DNA from: Eubacterium oxidoreducens
Lineage (GTDB): Bacteria > Bacillota > Clostridia > Lachnospirales > Lachnospiraceae
Assembly: GCF_900104415.1 (NCBI RefSeq)
Contig: NZ_FMXR01000007.1
Span: 62,001-126,000, forward strand
Reading direction: 5' to 3'
Length of the DNA stretch: 64,000 nt
Shown here: piece by piece, positions 32,231 through 41,483 of the stretch
Position numbering within the stretch: the first letter of the stretch is position 1
How the letters are laid out: the number at the start of each line of letters is the position of its first letter
The notes under the pieces: model-generated
What the model was told of the DNA's origin: nothing
The model's database searches: none
The model's input: only the letters and a program-made list of their open reading frames with translations
Translations under genes and position numbers: made by a program

Positions 32231-35200
32231 ATGAAATGTAAAAAAACGTGGAAAAAGCTGGTTTCCATCGCACTTGCGCTGATGGTTGCTACGGGATTTA
32301 CTTTAGTTAGTGGGACGGGAGATGGAAGTGTTACAGCTTACGCTTCGGTTACGAATACCGACGCAGATCATGCGATTGCGGTATCTGAAGGCGAAACGTA
32401 TGAGGTAGTGATTGATGAGGACAATTCGTCATTGTGGTATAGTTTTACGCCGTCTGAGACAACGATGTATACGATTTACAGTAGCAATGGAATTGATCCT
32501 AAGATGTTTCTTTATGCAGATAATTTAGATGATACTTATATCGCGTTTAATGATGATGGGCTCGACGGTCATAATTTTAAGCTGGTGAGAACCCTTGAAG
32601 CAGATACTACGTATTATATAGAAGCCGTAAGCTGTGAAGCATCGGATACGTATAACCTTCAGGTTGAAAAAACACGTTATTATGTAGATACAGCACTTCA
32701 GGAGTTGGAAGCACATCCTGGTGATACACTTACGCTGTCGCCGGAGGTGTTTATACGGTATACCACAACAACGTCGGCGGAATATGCGTGGTATGATGTA
32801 AACGGAGGTGTAAACTTAAATTGTAGTAACAGCAGTTATAGCATGACAGTGTCACAAAGCAGAGATATATACTGTGAAGTCAAGATAATCGAAGACGAGG
32901 AAGTTGTGTCAACTTACAGTGTCGGGTTTTTGATTCGTGTTGATTCGGGATTGGAAGTGGACGATGAGGATAAGACGTATTATGTAGCACGAAATACAAG
33001 TAAGACTCTATCCGTGGAAGCATCCGTTGACGTAGGAGCACTTAGTTATACCTGGTATCATCGGGATGAGAATGCAGGTGAATATACCGAAATAAGTGGA
33101 GCAACATCATCTAGTTATACGACCGATGCCATCACAAGCAATCAGGAATATCGATGCAAGGTGGTCGATGACTATGGAAATTATGAATACGTGTATTTTT
33201 ATATTTATATCGACAGTGGATTTGAGGTAACATGTGATACGGATGGAGACTATTTTTTTAAGTATTATGTTGCGGCAAATGAAAGTAAAACGCTGTCGGT
33301 AAATGCGTCTGTAAACGATGGAGAACAACTAACCTACACCTGGTATCTGGATGATGAAGATGATGGATATACCAGGATAAGCGAAGCAACATCATCTAGT
33401 TATACGACCGGTGCCATCACAGGTAATCAGAGATATCGATGTATAGTGGCCGATGACTATGGAAATTATGAAAACGTGTATTTTTATATTTACATCGACA
33501 GTGGATTTGAGGTAACACGTGATACGGATGGAGACTATGAATTTGAGTATAATGTTGCGGCAAATGAAAGTAAAACGCTGTCGGTAAATGCGTCTGTAAA
33601 CGATGGAGAACAACTAACCTACACCTGGTATCTGTATGATGAAGATGATGGATATATCAGGATAAGCGAAGCAACATCGGCAAGTTATACGACCGGTGCC
33701 ATCACAAGCAATCAGGAATATCGATGCAAGGTGGCCGATGACTATGGAAAGTATGAATACGTGTATTTTTATATTTCTATCGACAGTGGATTTGAGGTAA
33801 CACGTGATACAGATGGAGACTATGGATTTGTGTATTATGTTGCGGCAAATGAAAGTAAAACGCTGTCGGTAAATGCGTCTGTAAACGATGGAGAACAACT
33901 AACCTACACCTGGTATCTGTATGATGAAGATGATGGATATATCAGGATAAGCGAAGCAACATCGGCAAGTTATACGACCGGTGCCATCACAAGCAATCAG
34001 GAATATCTATGTACGGTAGTAGATGCTTATGGAAATTATCGAAACGTGTATTTTTATATTTATATCGACAGTGGATTTGAGGTAACACGTGATACGGATG
34101 GAGACTATGAATTTGAGTATAATGTTGCGGTAAACGAAAGTAAAACACTGTCGGTAGATGCGTCCGTAAACGATGGAGAACAACTAACCTACACATGGTA
34201 TCTGTATGATGAAGATAATGGATATACCAGGATAAGCGGAGCAACATCAGCTAGTTATACGACCGGTGCCATCACAAGCAATCAGAAATATCGATGCAGG
34301 GTAGCAGATGCTTATGGAAATGAGCAAAAAATATATTTCTATCTTTATGTGTTAAGGGGTAGTGGAAATGTGAACTATGGATATTCATCTTCTAATCAAT
34401 TAGAAGGTATTACGATGAGTGTGAAGCTAATGGCATCTTCCGGTGCTATTACATATCAGTGGTATAAATATAACAGCAATACGGGCTATGTGAAGATTGA
34501 TGAGGCGACAAGCGCTTCTTATACAGTTGCGACAACAAAACGAGAAGAGTATCGTTGCAGGGTTAAGGATGCGTTTGGAAATGTGCAATATAGCTATTTT
34601 GAACTTAATAATTGCTCTCATAGCTGGGGTGAAGGTAAGATCACTAAGGCAGCAACAACAACGCAAGAGGGGGTAATGACGTATACCTGTGAGAAATGCA
34701 ATGTTACAAAGACAGTTAAGATAGCAAAACTTTCTGTTACATCGATGAATGATGTGACGGTAACCGGAATAAAAAATATGACATATACCGGTAAAGCAAT
34801 AACGTTGTCATTGGTTGTAAAGAAGGGCGCAAGAACCCTGAAAAAGGGAACTGATTATACGGTTTCGTATAAGAATAATAAAGATGTCGGAACCGCCACA
34901 GTAACAATCACGGGTAAAGGTGAATACAGCGGAACGCTTGCAAAGAACTTCAAAATCACGAAGGCAAAAAATCCATTAACAGTCACTTATACGAAAAAGA
35001 CGTATAAGCAAGATCGTTTGAAAAAAACAAAGACCTTCTCAATCGGTGCGAAAAAAGCAGAAGGAAAACTTCAATATACACTGAGTAAACAAGCAAAAAA
35101 AGCTAAAATCACCGTGAACACGAAGGGAAAAGTGACACTGCCAAAGAAATGCAAAAAAGGAACTTATAAGATTACCGTTACAGCTGCAGGAAATCATAAT

Positions 35201-35242
35201 TATAAAAAGCTTACAAAAACAGTGAAGATTATTGTGAAATAA
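32231..35242 (+). CDS. Secreted repeat-rich surface protein
   Basis: 1003 residues from ATG 32231 (GAGGAG 8 bp upstream). Signal peptide 'KKTWKKLVSIALALMVATGFTLVS'. Residues about 40-140 resemble a PPC-type pre-peptidase domain (SLWYSFTPSETTMYTIYSS). About 240-710 are five Ig-like modules of 95 residues (TLSVNASVNDGEQLTYTWY ... SYTTGAITSNQ.YRC.V.D.YG), the last four nearly identical in DNA. A diverged sixth module and a short Cys-containing link (CSHSWGEGKI..CEKCNVTK) follow, then 'YTGKAITLSLVV' and Lys-rich C-terminal domains like those of the C1 protease at 17205. It probably binds something at the cell surface. No LPXTG or catalytic site seen. Confidence 0.85.
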   Translation: MKCKKTWKKLVSIALALMVATGFTLVSGTGDGSVTAYASVTNTDADHAIAVSEGETYEVVIDEDNSSLWYSFTPSETTMYTIYSSNGIDPKMFLYADNLDDTYIAFNDDGLDGHNFKLVRTLEADTTYYIEAVSCEASDTYNLQVEKTRYYVDTALQELEAHPGDTLTLSPEVFIRYTTTTSAEYAWYDVNGGVNLNCSNSSYSMTVSQSRDIYCEVKIIEDEEVVSTYSVGFLIRVDSGLEVDDEDKTYYVARNTSKTLSVEASVDVGALSYTWYHRDENAGEYTEISGATSSSYTTDAITSNQEYRCKVVDDYGNYEYVYFYIYIDSGFEVTCDTDGDYFFKYYVAANESKTLSVNASVNDGEQLTYTWYLDDEDDGYTRISEATSSSYTTGAITGNQRYRCIVADDYGNYENVYFYIYIDSGFEVTRDTDGDYEFEYNVAANESKTLSVNASVNDGEQLTYTWYLYDEDDGYIRISEATSASYTTGAITSNQEYRCKVADDYGKYEYVYFYISIDSGFEVTRDTDGDYGFVYYVAANESKTLSVNASVNDGEQLTYTWYLYDEDDGYIRISEATSASYTTGAITSNQEYLCTVVDAYGNYRNVYFYIYIDSGFEVTRDTDGDYEFEYNVAVNESKTLSVDASVNDGEQLTYTWYLYDEDNGYTRISGATSASYTTGAITSNQKYRCRVADAYGNEQKIYFYLYVLRGSGNVNYGYSSSNQLEGITMSVKLMASSGAITYQWYKYNSNTGYVKIDEATSASYTVATTKREEYRCRVKDAFGNVQYSYFELNNCSHSWGEGKITKAATTTQEGVMTYTCEKCNVTKTVKIAKLSVTSMNDVTVTGIKNMTYTGKAITLSLVVKKGARTLKKGTDYTVSYKNNKDVGTATVTITGKGEYSGTLAKNFKITKAKNPLTVTYTKKTYKQDRLKKTKTFSIGAKKAEGKLQYTLSKQAKKAKITVNTKGKVTLPKKCKKGTYKITVTAAGNHNYKKLTKTVKIIVK
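33218..34357 (+). repeat. Four tandem 285-bp repeats inside the surface-protein gene
   Basis: Units begin at 33218, 33503, 33788 and 34073, each with GGATTTGAGGTAACA; spacing is exactly 285 bp (95 codons). Long stretches are identical between units, so recombination could change copy number. A more diverged unit precedes them at about 32947. Confidence 0.92.
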
Positions 35243-35254
35243 TTTTATCGAGAT

Positions 35255-35286
35255 AAAGGTCGCGCTTTGTGCGCGGCCTTTTCGTT
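35255..35286 (+). terminator. Terminator after surface-protein gene
   Basis: AAGGTCGCGC-TTT-GTGCGCGGCCTT stem followed by TTCGTT. Confidence 0.85.
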
Positions 35287-35441
35287 AGTTTGCGCGCTAT
35301 GATGGGTGAGAAAGGTACCAAAAAGTTAGAAAAAATAGTAAAAACTCTCCGCAAGATGGTAAAAAAGTATGGTATTTCGCGAATGAAGTGTTATAATAAA
35401 AAAGGTTTTCGCCGAAATAAGATAAAACTAGGAGTATTAAA

Positions 35442-37172
35442 ATGAAGAGGAAAGAAAAGAAAACAAAAAAACTAGTAGCACGAGTCATGCTGATTGCCAA
35501 TTTGGCCACGATATTATTAGCAATCATTCTGACAGTATTTAGTATTGCGGAATATACAAACACCTATAAGATGTTGATTGAAGAAACACTTCGCACCGCA
35601 GCAGAGCAGTTTGATAGCGAGGCAGATAACTCTTATGAGGGGGATTGGACTTATGATGAAGAACAGGGATTACAAAAGGGAGATCAGCAAGTCGCAACTG
35701 ATTATGAGATCATTATGGATCAGTTAAAAGAACAGACCGGATTGGATTATACAATTTTCTATCAAGGGACGAGAGTTGTCACCACCATTATGAAGGAGGG
35801 TTCACAGGAAAGACTTGTCGGTACAGATGCGAATGAGGAAGTTGTAGAAGAGGTATTACAAAGTGGTAATAACTACTATGCACCGAACATAACAATAGAA
35901 GGAGAAAAATATTATGGGTATTATGTACCGCTGTTAAATGATGATGGGACAATTGTCGGAATGATCTTCAGCGGTCGTGAAAGTTCGGATGTGACAACAG
36001 CTATTTCACGGATGACGATGATGATGATTATCGTTGCGGTTGTATTGATTGCAATTGTTTCGATTATTAGTATGTTCATATCAAGAAAAATATCGAAACA
36101 GATGAATCAAGTAGCAGATGAAATTATCGGTTTGTCGCAAGGCGGATTGAATAGACAATTTGACGAGGAGGCATTGACTAGAGGCGATGAGCTTGGCACG
36201 ATTGCGGAAAGTGCGAAGATGCTAGACGATAAGCTAGAGGAGGTAATCAGTGCAACAAAGAAGATGTCGGCTGAGTTAAAGGAATCCGGAGATGAGCTTT
36301 CTTCTTCTGCCTCTGTGGCAAGTAGTGCTTCCGCACAGGTATCAGCAGCTGTGGATGAAATCACAAAGGGCTCTGTATCCCAGGCTGAAAATGTGCAAGA
36401 GGCTGTATCAGATACGAATGATATTGGGGATGGGATAGAAGTTATTGCTTCAAATGTTCAGCGGCTAGATGATTACGCAAAGGATATGAAGGCTGCGGCA
36501 GACAGTGCGTCCGGTGCAATGGAGCAATTACTCATCCAAAGTGAAAATGTGACGGCTTCTGTTCATGCAATTGGTGATACCATAGATTCAACCAATAATT
36601 CTGCGCAGGAGATTTCTCAGTTTACGCAGGCGATTACAGATATTGCGACGCAGACCAATCTGCTGTCACTGAATGCTTCGATTGAGGCAGCAAGAGCCGG
36701 AGAAGCCGGAAAAGGATTTGCTGTTGTTGCAGATGAAATTCGCGAGCTTGCAGATCAAAGTGCACAGAGTGCTGATAGTATCAAGGAAGTTGTGAATAAA
36801 CTATTATCTGACGCAGCAGCTTCGGTTGAAGTAATGAAGAATCTGAATGAAAACTTCACAGCGCAGGCAGATCAGATTACGAATACGCAGGAGGATATCG
36901 TGCTGGTATCGCAGAAAGTGGATAGTGTTTCTAAGAGCACCTATGAGATTGCGACGCAGGTACAAGATCTGCAAAGTGCAAAAGAATCGTTGCTTGGGAT
37001 TATTGACGATTTGTCTGCAATTTCCGAGGAAAATGCAGCTTCCACAGAGGAGACCAACGCTTCTATGGAAGAGCTGAATGCAACATTTTCCACAATATCT
37101 GAAGCGGCAGCGCAGTTACAGATTCTAGCAGAAAATATGCAAGGAAAGATGGATTATTTTTGGTATTCGTAA
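35442..37172 (+). CDS. Methyl-accepting chemotaxis protein with single-Cache sensor
   Basis: 576 residues; ATG 35442 with AGGAG upstream. TM1 (about 12-36), an extracytoplasmic sCache-like domain (about 50-175; '[16 protein letters not shown]', '[22 protein letters not shown]'), TM2 (about 188-210), HAMP, then the signalling coiled coil with the tip '[20 protein letters not shown]' (about 407-426). It ends with a hydrophobic 'MDYFWYS' and lacks a CheR-binding pentapeptide. A TATAAT at 35392-35397 may be its -10. The gene lies just upstream of a diguanylate cyclase. Small organic molecules are the usual ligands of such Cache domains. Confidence 0.94.
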   Translation: MKRKEKKTKKLVARVMLIANLATILLAIILTVFSIAEYTNTYKMLIEETLRTAAEQFDSEADNSYEGDWTYDEEQGLQKGDQQVATDYEIIMDQLKEQTGLDYTIFYQGTRVVTTIMKEGSQERLVGTDANEEVVEEVLQSGNNYYAPNITIEGEKYYGYYVPLLNDDGTIVGMIFSGRESSDVTTAISRMTMMMIIVAVVLIAIVSIISMFISRKISKQMNQVADEIIGLSQGGLNRQFDEEALTRGDELGTIAESAKMLDDKLEEVISATKKMSAELKESGDELSSSASVASSASAQVSAAVDEITKGSVSQAENVQEAVSDTNDIGDGIEVIASNVQRLDDYAKDMKAAADSASGAMEQLLIQSENVTASVHAIGDTIDSTNNSAQEISQFTQAITDIATQTNLLSLNASIEAARAGEAGKGFAVVADEIRELADQSAQSADSIKEVVNKLLSDAAASVEVMKNLNENFTAQADQITNTQEDIVLVSQKVDSVSKSTYEIATQVQDLQSAKESLLGIIDDLSAISEENAASTEETNASMEELNATFSTISEAAAQLQILAENMQGKMDYFWYS

Positions 37173-37295
37173 GAATCTATTTGAAATTAATAGGCAGATT
37201 GTGTAATATTAGCACAAAATGGTTTACGACAGAGAGTAACTTGATTGGTCAATAGACAATAGAGTGCTGATCGGGTTTGCGATGAGGATATCAGG

Positions 37296-38276
37296 ATGAT
37301 AAATATTGATAAAATAAGACAAAATGTTGGAAATGCAATTAGAAGTTTGTATCAGCTCATTTTGATGGTGAATGAACAGACGTATGAATGTTATGTGATT
37401 GATTATAACTGTGAGCTGCGTAATCTATCAGATGAGATGCATTCATTTGACGGTTTTTGTGATGACTTATATATCAATATTCATCCGGAAGACAGGGAAG
37501 GATTTGTGCGCTTTACAGATCCGGATTATTTTCCGGGTGAGCTTGCAAGGAAAGTATATACATCGTACGAGTGCCGCATTCGTCAGGCAGACAGCCGGTA
37601 TTACTGGTCGGAAATAACATTTTGCAATGCAACAAAAGAAGATAGTGCACAAGGGCATGATTATCTGTTCATGCTTCGAGATATTCACGAATGGAAAATG
37701 AGAAAGCTGCGAGAAGAGGCTGAGCATAGGGCGCTTATTAAAAAACTCGAAGATGAATATGCTGCGCTTTATGAGGAAAGTATGCACGATGCACAGACTG
37801 GTTGTTACAATCGAAAAGGCTTAAAGTATCACAGTGATATTGTGCTGGAGGAGGCTCGTACATCAGGTAAATATCTGTTTGTCTGTGTTGCGGATCTCAA
37901 TGGTCTAAAATATCTAAATGACACTTATGGTCATTGTGAGGGGGACAAGGCAATTGATGCGGTTTGCAAAGCGTTATCAAAAGCTGCACCAAAGGGGGCT
38001 GTAATTGTTAGGACCGGTGGTGATGAATTCTTGTTAATAGGCGCTTTGGATAAGCAAAGCAAGGAACCAATGGAGATGGGTGCAAAGATCGATGCGGAAC
38101 TAGAAGCCTACAATAGGGAGCAGTCATCATCGCATCTGGTTGGCGCAAGCTATGGCTGGGTATTTGAGCCGATAAAGGAACATATGGTTTCTTTGGATGA
38201 GTACATTGAAAAAGCTGATGCCAAGATGTATGAAATGAAGGTACAGCGTGATAAATATCGAAGGGATTTGTTATGA
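37296..38276 (+). CDS. Diguanylate cyclase with N-terminal PAS-like domain
   Basis: 326 residues. About 10-140 is a PAS/PAC-like sensor domain (YECYVIDYNCELRNLSDEMHSFDGF; 'YECRIRQADSRYYWSEITF'). A coiled-coil signalling helix (EHRALIKKLEDEYAALYEE) leads to a GGDEF domain (about 160-326) with 'HDAQTGCYNRKGL', 'DLNGLKYLNDTYGH' and an intact 'RTGGDEFLL' signature. It should make cyclic di-GMP from two GTP in the cytoplasm. The inhibitory RxxD site is not evident. ATG 37296 has a weak ribosome site (GAGGATATCAGG). Its last 4 bp overlap the next small gene. Confidence 0.92.
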   Translation: MINIDKIRQNVGNAIRSLYQLILMVNEQTYECYVIDYNCELRNLSDEMHSFDGFCDDLYINIHPEDREGFVRFTDPDYFPGELARKVYTSYECRIRQADSRYYWSEITFCNATKEDSAQGHDYLFMLRDIHEWKMRKLREEAEHRALIKKLEDEYAALYEESMHDAQTGCYNRKGLKYHSDIVLEEARTSGKYLFVCVADLNGLKYLNDTYGHCEGDKAIDAVCKALSKAAPKGAVIVRTGGDEFLLIGALDKQSKEPMEMGAKIDAELEAYNREQSSSHLVGASYGWVFEPIKEHMVSLDEYIEKADAKMYEMKVQRDKYRRDLL

Positions 38277-38569
38277 ATATTCAAAGACAATGGGCACGTG
38301 CGCATGACTCGCTTGTTCGGGCAATCGTGAATCTGGGATTTCCGGAGGAACTTGGAGACCAGATTGCAAGAGGGCTTGGAAGTCCAAAAGCTATGCAAAG
38401 GATGGAAGCCTATCTTTATCATGTACAGCCGCGCAGCGTCGAGTTGGTGGTAGATGAGATGCTGGCAATCTGCAGTGAGATTGAGGCGTGGCGCGAGAAG
38501 AAAGCAAGTGAACAGGCAAATGCCCGATACAACGAAATCTTAAATTATGGCTTGGATAGAGAAAAATAG
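38273..38569 (+). CDS. Small hypothetical protein coupled to diguanylate cyclase
   Basis: 98 residues, overlapping the cyclase stop by 4 bp (ATGA), so translation is coupled. Likely all-helical and cytoplasmic (WARAHDSLVRAIVNLGFPEELGDQIARGLGSPKAMQRMEAYL...LVVDEMLAICSEIEAWREKKASEQANARYNEIL). I do not recognise it. The coupling suggests a partner or regulator of the cyclase or simply a shared operon. A terminator follows. Confidence 0.7.
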   Translation: MNIQRQWARAHDSLVRAIVNLGFPEELGDQIARGLGSPKAMQRMEAYLYHVQPRSVELVVDEMLAICSEIEAWREKKASEQANARYNEILNYGLDREK

Positions 38570-38598
38570 GGGATTTTTGACACGAAAGATGGTTAAGA

Positions 38599-38640
38599 AA
38601 GCCGCCCGGTTGAGCAATCAACTGGCGGCTTCCATTTTCT
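38599..38640. terminator. Bidirectional terminator
   Basis: AAGCCGCC (38599-38606) pairs with GGCGGCTT (38624-38631), with an inner GTTGA/TCAAC stem, followed by CCATTTTCTTT. It separates two convergent units. Confidence 0.85.
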
Positions 38641-38651
38641 TTCTTAAATGT

Positions 38652-39662
38652 TTATTCAGCAGATTCTATTTTGACATATTTAGCTGACATGGATGGAATC
38701 GTAATATCTCCTCCAAGAACCGACTCGTAGGTTGTGGTTCCAAGGCATTCTCCCCAGACCGTAATCATATCGTCTTCCAAAATTTTAGAATCTCCGTCTG
38801 CATATGTGTAGGCAACAAGAACAACATCATCATAATAGCCAAGATATTCTTCTTCTTTGGTGGCAATTCTAAGAGTGACATCATTTCCGGATTCCATTAC
38901 CTGGATGACCTGTCCGTAGAACTTAATATTCTTCCCGATGTAGCTATCCGGATTGCGGGCAATCGCCGTATATTCGACAGATTCGCAGCTCTTTTTGTAC
39001 TGCTTTTTGGTCTGCGTGGTACAGGTAACGGTAAGATCACAGGTGACATCTTCATATTGAATCTGTACCGTGGTGTCTTTACCGGCTTTTAGCGTCTTAG
39101 ATTCGGCAATTTCCCAGTCAGATATTTCCTCAGAGGAACCATCTTCGTAGGTAGCAGTGACTGCAATATCAGAATTATCGGTGCTTAGCGTTACGCCTGC
39201 TTCCGTAGAACCAGAGTATTGGGCGGCAAGTGCTGTAACCTTGTTGTCGGCCTGTGATTCGGTTTGTGTCTGGCTCTGGTCGGAGTCAGAGGTAGAATCG
39301 ACATCGCTTGTTGCGGCCGAGATAATGATTAGAAAGATAATCACAATGACAATCCAAAACCATACCTTTTTGTAAAATGGTTTTGATCTTCTAGCTGCCA
39401 GTTTTTCTGCTTTCGCCAATGCTTTTTCCTTTTGCTTTAGTTCTTTTGAAGCAGCATACGGATCAGTCGGTGATTTTGGCTGCGTTCCTGTGACGGATGA
39501 TACAGCCTGCGTGGCGGCATCATCTGAAGGTGATGCTTGCGTTGTTGCGGAGTCGTTTGCAAGAATCTTTTCTTTTTGATTATCGAAATCTTCTTGATTA
39601 ATGATACCTGCATCAAGCAGTTCTTTGAGTTGCTTGAGTTTTAAGATTTGTTCGTCGTTCAT
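38652..39662 (-). CDS. SHOCT-domain membrane protein with C-terminal OB-fold-like domain
   Basis: 336 residues from ATG 39662 (AAGGAGGG 9 bp upstream; a TTG six bases earlier is too close to it). The N-terminal SHOCT motif 'MNDEQILKLKQLKELLDAGIINQEDFDNQKEKIL' is followed by an S/T/Q-rich linker and one membrane helix (about 103-122, 'WFWIVIVIIFLIIISAA'). The extracytoplasmic part has a small beta domain (about 150-210) and 'YIGKNIKFYGQVIQVMESGNDVTLRIATKEEEYLGYYDDVVLVAY', which resembles the tRNA_anti-like OB-fold of exported proteins. SHOCT usually mediates oligomerisation. No enzymatic motif. It probably senses or binds something at the membrane; role unknown. Confidence 0.8.
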   Translation of the reverse strand: MNDEQILKLKQLKELLDAGIINQEDFDNQKEKILANDSATTQASPSDDAATQAVSSVTGTQPKSPTDPYAASKELKQKEKALAKAEKLAARRSKPFYKKVWFWIVIVIIFLIIISAATSDVDSTSDSDQSQTQTESQADNKVTALAAQYSGSTEAGVTLSTDNSDIAVTATYEDGSSEEISDWEIAESKTLKAGKDTTVQIQYEDVTCDLTVTCTTQTKKQYKKSCESVEYTAIARNPDSYIGKNIKFYGQVIQVMESGNDVTLRIATKEEEYLGYYDDVVLVAYTYADGDSKILEDDMITVWGECLGTTTYESVLGGDITIPSMSAKYVKIESAE

Positions 39663-39886
39663 AAACAATACCCTCCTTATGTATGAATGCTGTTTTGGGG
39701 ATGTATAAAGAATAAATTAATAAAAGTACGATAATACGGGCTGAAAATGGGGAGGGGAGGGGGAGGGGATTGAAGGGCTCGTCTCGTAAGAGGCGGTATT
39801 TTTGAGATTTTTGTGAAAGACGATTCTATAGTATTTATAAACTGTTTGCAAAAAAAGTGTGAACCTGAAGTTTAGTAAAAAAACTC
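39663..39886. other. Intergenic region without recognised gene
   Basis: Contains the ribosome site of the minus-strand gene, a G-rich run (GGGGAGGGGAGGGGGAGGGG, about 39750-39769) and AT-rich sequence. No gene or RNA recognised. Confidence 0.4.
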
Positions 39887-39915
39887 TTGCATATGTTTTT
39901 CGAACGTTATATAAT
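39887..39915 (+). promoter_or_regulatory. Promoter of XRE regulator gene
   Basis: TTGCAT (39887-39892), 17 bp, TATAAT (39910-39915). Predicted start near 39922 gives a leader of about 137 nt. Confidence 0.75.
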
Positions 39916-39957
39916 GAAAAACCATCAACAAAATAAAGTAACTATAACAAGCCTTAA

Positions 39958-40002
39958 CATCCCCCGGAGGCAGCGGTGCCGAATGTCCTAGGACAGAGGA
40001 TG
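39958..40002 (+). ncRNA. Candidate structured leader RNA (three-way junction)
   Basis: CATCC (39958-39962) pairs with GGATG (39998-40002), enclosing two hairpins: GGCA-GCGG-TGCC (39969-39980) and the perfect palindrome TGTCCTAGGACA (39984-39995). It sits in the leader of the XRE gene, 57 nt before its start. It matches no riboswitch class I know. Confidence 0.5.
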
Positions 40003-40058
40003 ATTGTAATGAAATGTAACATAAACCAGGTAACACTATTTACAAGGAGGCAATCTAC

Positions 40059-40439
40059 ATGGAATATCCAATAATTGATGTAGTGAAAACAGGAGAACGA
40101 ATTCGAGAACTTCGCATATCTCATCATCTCACCGTGGCTCAGGTCAGTGAGTATATGGGATTTAACTCCGAGCAGGCCGTATATAAGTGGCAGCGAGGAG
40201 ATTCCCTTCCGACAGTCGACAACATGTATGCGCTAAGCAGACTGTTCGACACGACCATAGATGACATCATCTGTGGCGACAGGGATAACGAATCGGTTCA
40301 TAGAGAAAAAGAAGAACAAGCAGAGGCTGAGGCCTCTGCTTGTTGCTTTTATTTAGATTATTTAGCTGTAAACTCATCAGGGCTACAATATTTGTCAGGG
40401 CTATATGCCATACCAACATTCCATACAGCGGTAAGATAG
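40059..40439 (+). CDS. XRE family helix-turn-helix regulator (3'-extended)
   Basis: 126 residues; ATG 40059 with AAGGAGG 9 bp upstream. Residues about 8-70 are a Cro/CI-type HTH (GERIRELRISHHLTVAQVSEYMGFNSEQAVYKWQRGDSLPTVDNMYALSRLF), followed by 'TIDDIICGD', the normal end of this family. The frame then runs on through a terminator hairpin (40315-40344) and 82 bp into the 3' end of the convergent anti-sigma gene, adding about 40 residues that look non-native (KEEQAEAEASACCFYLDYL). The stop may have been lost, or the tail is simply tolerated. Targets unknown. Confidence 0.8.
   Translation: MEYPIIDVVKTGERIRELRISHHLTVAQVSEYMGFNSEQAVYKWQRGDSLPTVDNMYALSRLFDTTIDDIICGDRDNESVHREKEEQAEAEASACCFYLDYLAVNSSGLQYLSGLYAIPTFHTAVR
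40315..40350. terminator. Terminator hairpin inside the XRE reading frame
   Basis: AACAAGCAGAGGC (40315-40327) pairs perfectly with GCCTCTGCTTGTT (40332-40344), followed by GCTTTTATTT. It serves the XRE gene and, read from the other strand, the anti-sigma gene. Confidence 0.8.
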
Positions 40440-40975
40440 ATGGTTTCGCTACCATTTTCCAGTGTCAGATAGCAGACGCCGTCTTCAAACTTGTCGGTGA
40501 TGTCAGTCACCTGATCCATATAATATAAGATAGCTTTGTTGTTTTCGGTATCCCATTCGATTTCAGGAGCCGTCGCATCTAAAGCAGCAGATTCGGTAAG
40601 TTCTTCCTCGGTAAGCGGACGTTCTGTGCCATCATCTTCAATGGCAATACCACCACCTTCCATCACAACTTCTTCCTCGCCGTCTTCATTTTCGGTAGTG
40701 ATTTCATAGGTACCGTCACCGGTGAAGTTTAAGGTTCCGGTAGTTTTGTCGCCGTCGAGCCAGATCTGGATGGTACGCTGGATACCGCCGACATTGTTGG
40801 CATAAGCGGCCGTTCCGGCACTTCCGGCTGCGATAATACATACGGCAATAGCCGCAGCTGCAATCTTCATAGTTCTTCTTTTATTTGATTTTTTCATTTC
40901 CTCGACCTCCAAAGAAAAATTATCGGAGGTTTTTAAAACTGAAAATGCCTGTTTGTATCGTTGCTTATTCGTCAT
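40358..40975 (-). CDS. Probable membrane-anchored anti-sigma factor
   Basis: 205 residues from ATG 40975, overlapping the sigma gene by 11 bp. Short basic cytoplasmic N-terminus (MTNKQRYKQAFSVLKTSDNFSLEVEEMKKSNKRR), one membrane helix (about 37-57, 'IAAAAIAVCIIAAGSAGTAAY') and an acidic extracytoplasmic domain (about 60-205; 'TYEITTENEDGEEEVVMEGGG', 'YLTLENGSETIYLTAVW'). This layout and the position after an ECF sigma gene match the DUF4179-like anti-sigma proteins of Clostridia. It should hold the sigma factor at the membrane until an envelope signal releases it. The signal is not known. Confidence 0.75.
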   Translation of the reverse strand: MTNKQRYKQAFSVLKTSDNFSLEVEEMKKSNKRRTMKIAAAAIAVCIIAAGSAGTAAYANNVGGIQRTIQIWLDGDKTTGTLNFTGDGTYEITTENEDGEEEVVMEGGGIAIEDDGTERPLTEEELTESAALDATAPEIEWDTENNKAILYYMDQVTDITDKFEDGVCYLTLENGSETIYLTAVWNVGMAYSPDKYCSPDEFTAK

Positions 40976-41447
40976 CTTCCCAAGCCTCCTTAAGTGTTTC
41001 TTTGAGCAGTTTCCTCCCACGCGATAGTCTGACTTTTACATTACTTTCTGAGATTTTCAGAATATCTGCAATTTCTCGGATGGCGTAATCCTCGTAATAA
41101 TATAGGTGAATGGCGATTCGATATTTCGCCGGAAGTTTCATCACAGTTTCAAATAGATCTTGCGATTCAGGCGAATCGAAGGCCAGTGTTTCCATGTAGT
41201 CTTCATAGGGAACGTTGTGGTTCCGCCAAAAACTCTTTGCCACATTCTTTGCTTTATTGATTGCCACGCGAATTAGCCAAGCACGTATGTGCTGCTCTGT
41301 TTCAAATTGTTTGTTTGATGAATAGTACTGAACAAATGTATCTTGCACAACGTCTTCCGCATCAGACGCATTCTTACATATATTAAATGCCGCCGCATAA
41401 AGGTTGTTTTTATATCGCTTGATCAGCTCTTCAACAGGTAGTCTCAT
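40965..41447 (-). CDS. ECF-type RNA polymerase sigma factor
   Basis: 160 residues. Region 2 is seen as 'NLYAAAFNICKNASDAEDVVQDTFVQYY' (about 15-43) with 'IRAWLIRVAINKAKN'. Region 4 is 'VMKLPAKYRIAIHLYYYEDYAIREIADILKISESNVKVRLSRGRKLL' (about 102-148). The acidic tail 'KEAWEDDE' overlaps the anti-sigma start. The first gene of a two-gene operon, it probably autoregulates through the candidate promoter at 41484-41518. It directs RNA polymerase to a small stress regulon, likely envelope-related. Confidence 0.93.
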   Translation of the reverse strand: MRLPVEELIKRYKNNLYAAAFNICKNASDAEDVVQDTFVQYYSSNKQFETEQHIRAWLIRVAINKAKNVAKSFWRNHNVPYEDYMETLAFDSPESQDLFETVMKLPAKYRIAIHLYYYEDYAIREIADILKISESNVKVRLSRGRKLLKETLKEAWEDDE

Positions 41448-41483
41448 GAGCTACTCCTTTGTTTTGTTTTTAAGGATCCTTCA

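Noticed and set aside
39922-40058. A known riboswitch (cyclic di-GMP, guanidine or fluoride type) in the XRE leader
   Set aside because: The conserved cores of these classes could not be found; only a simple three-way junction is supported.
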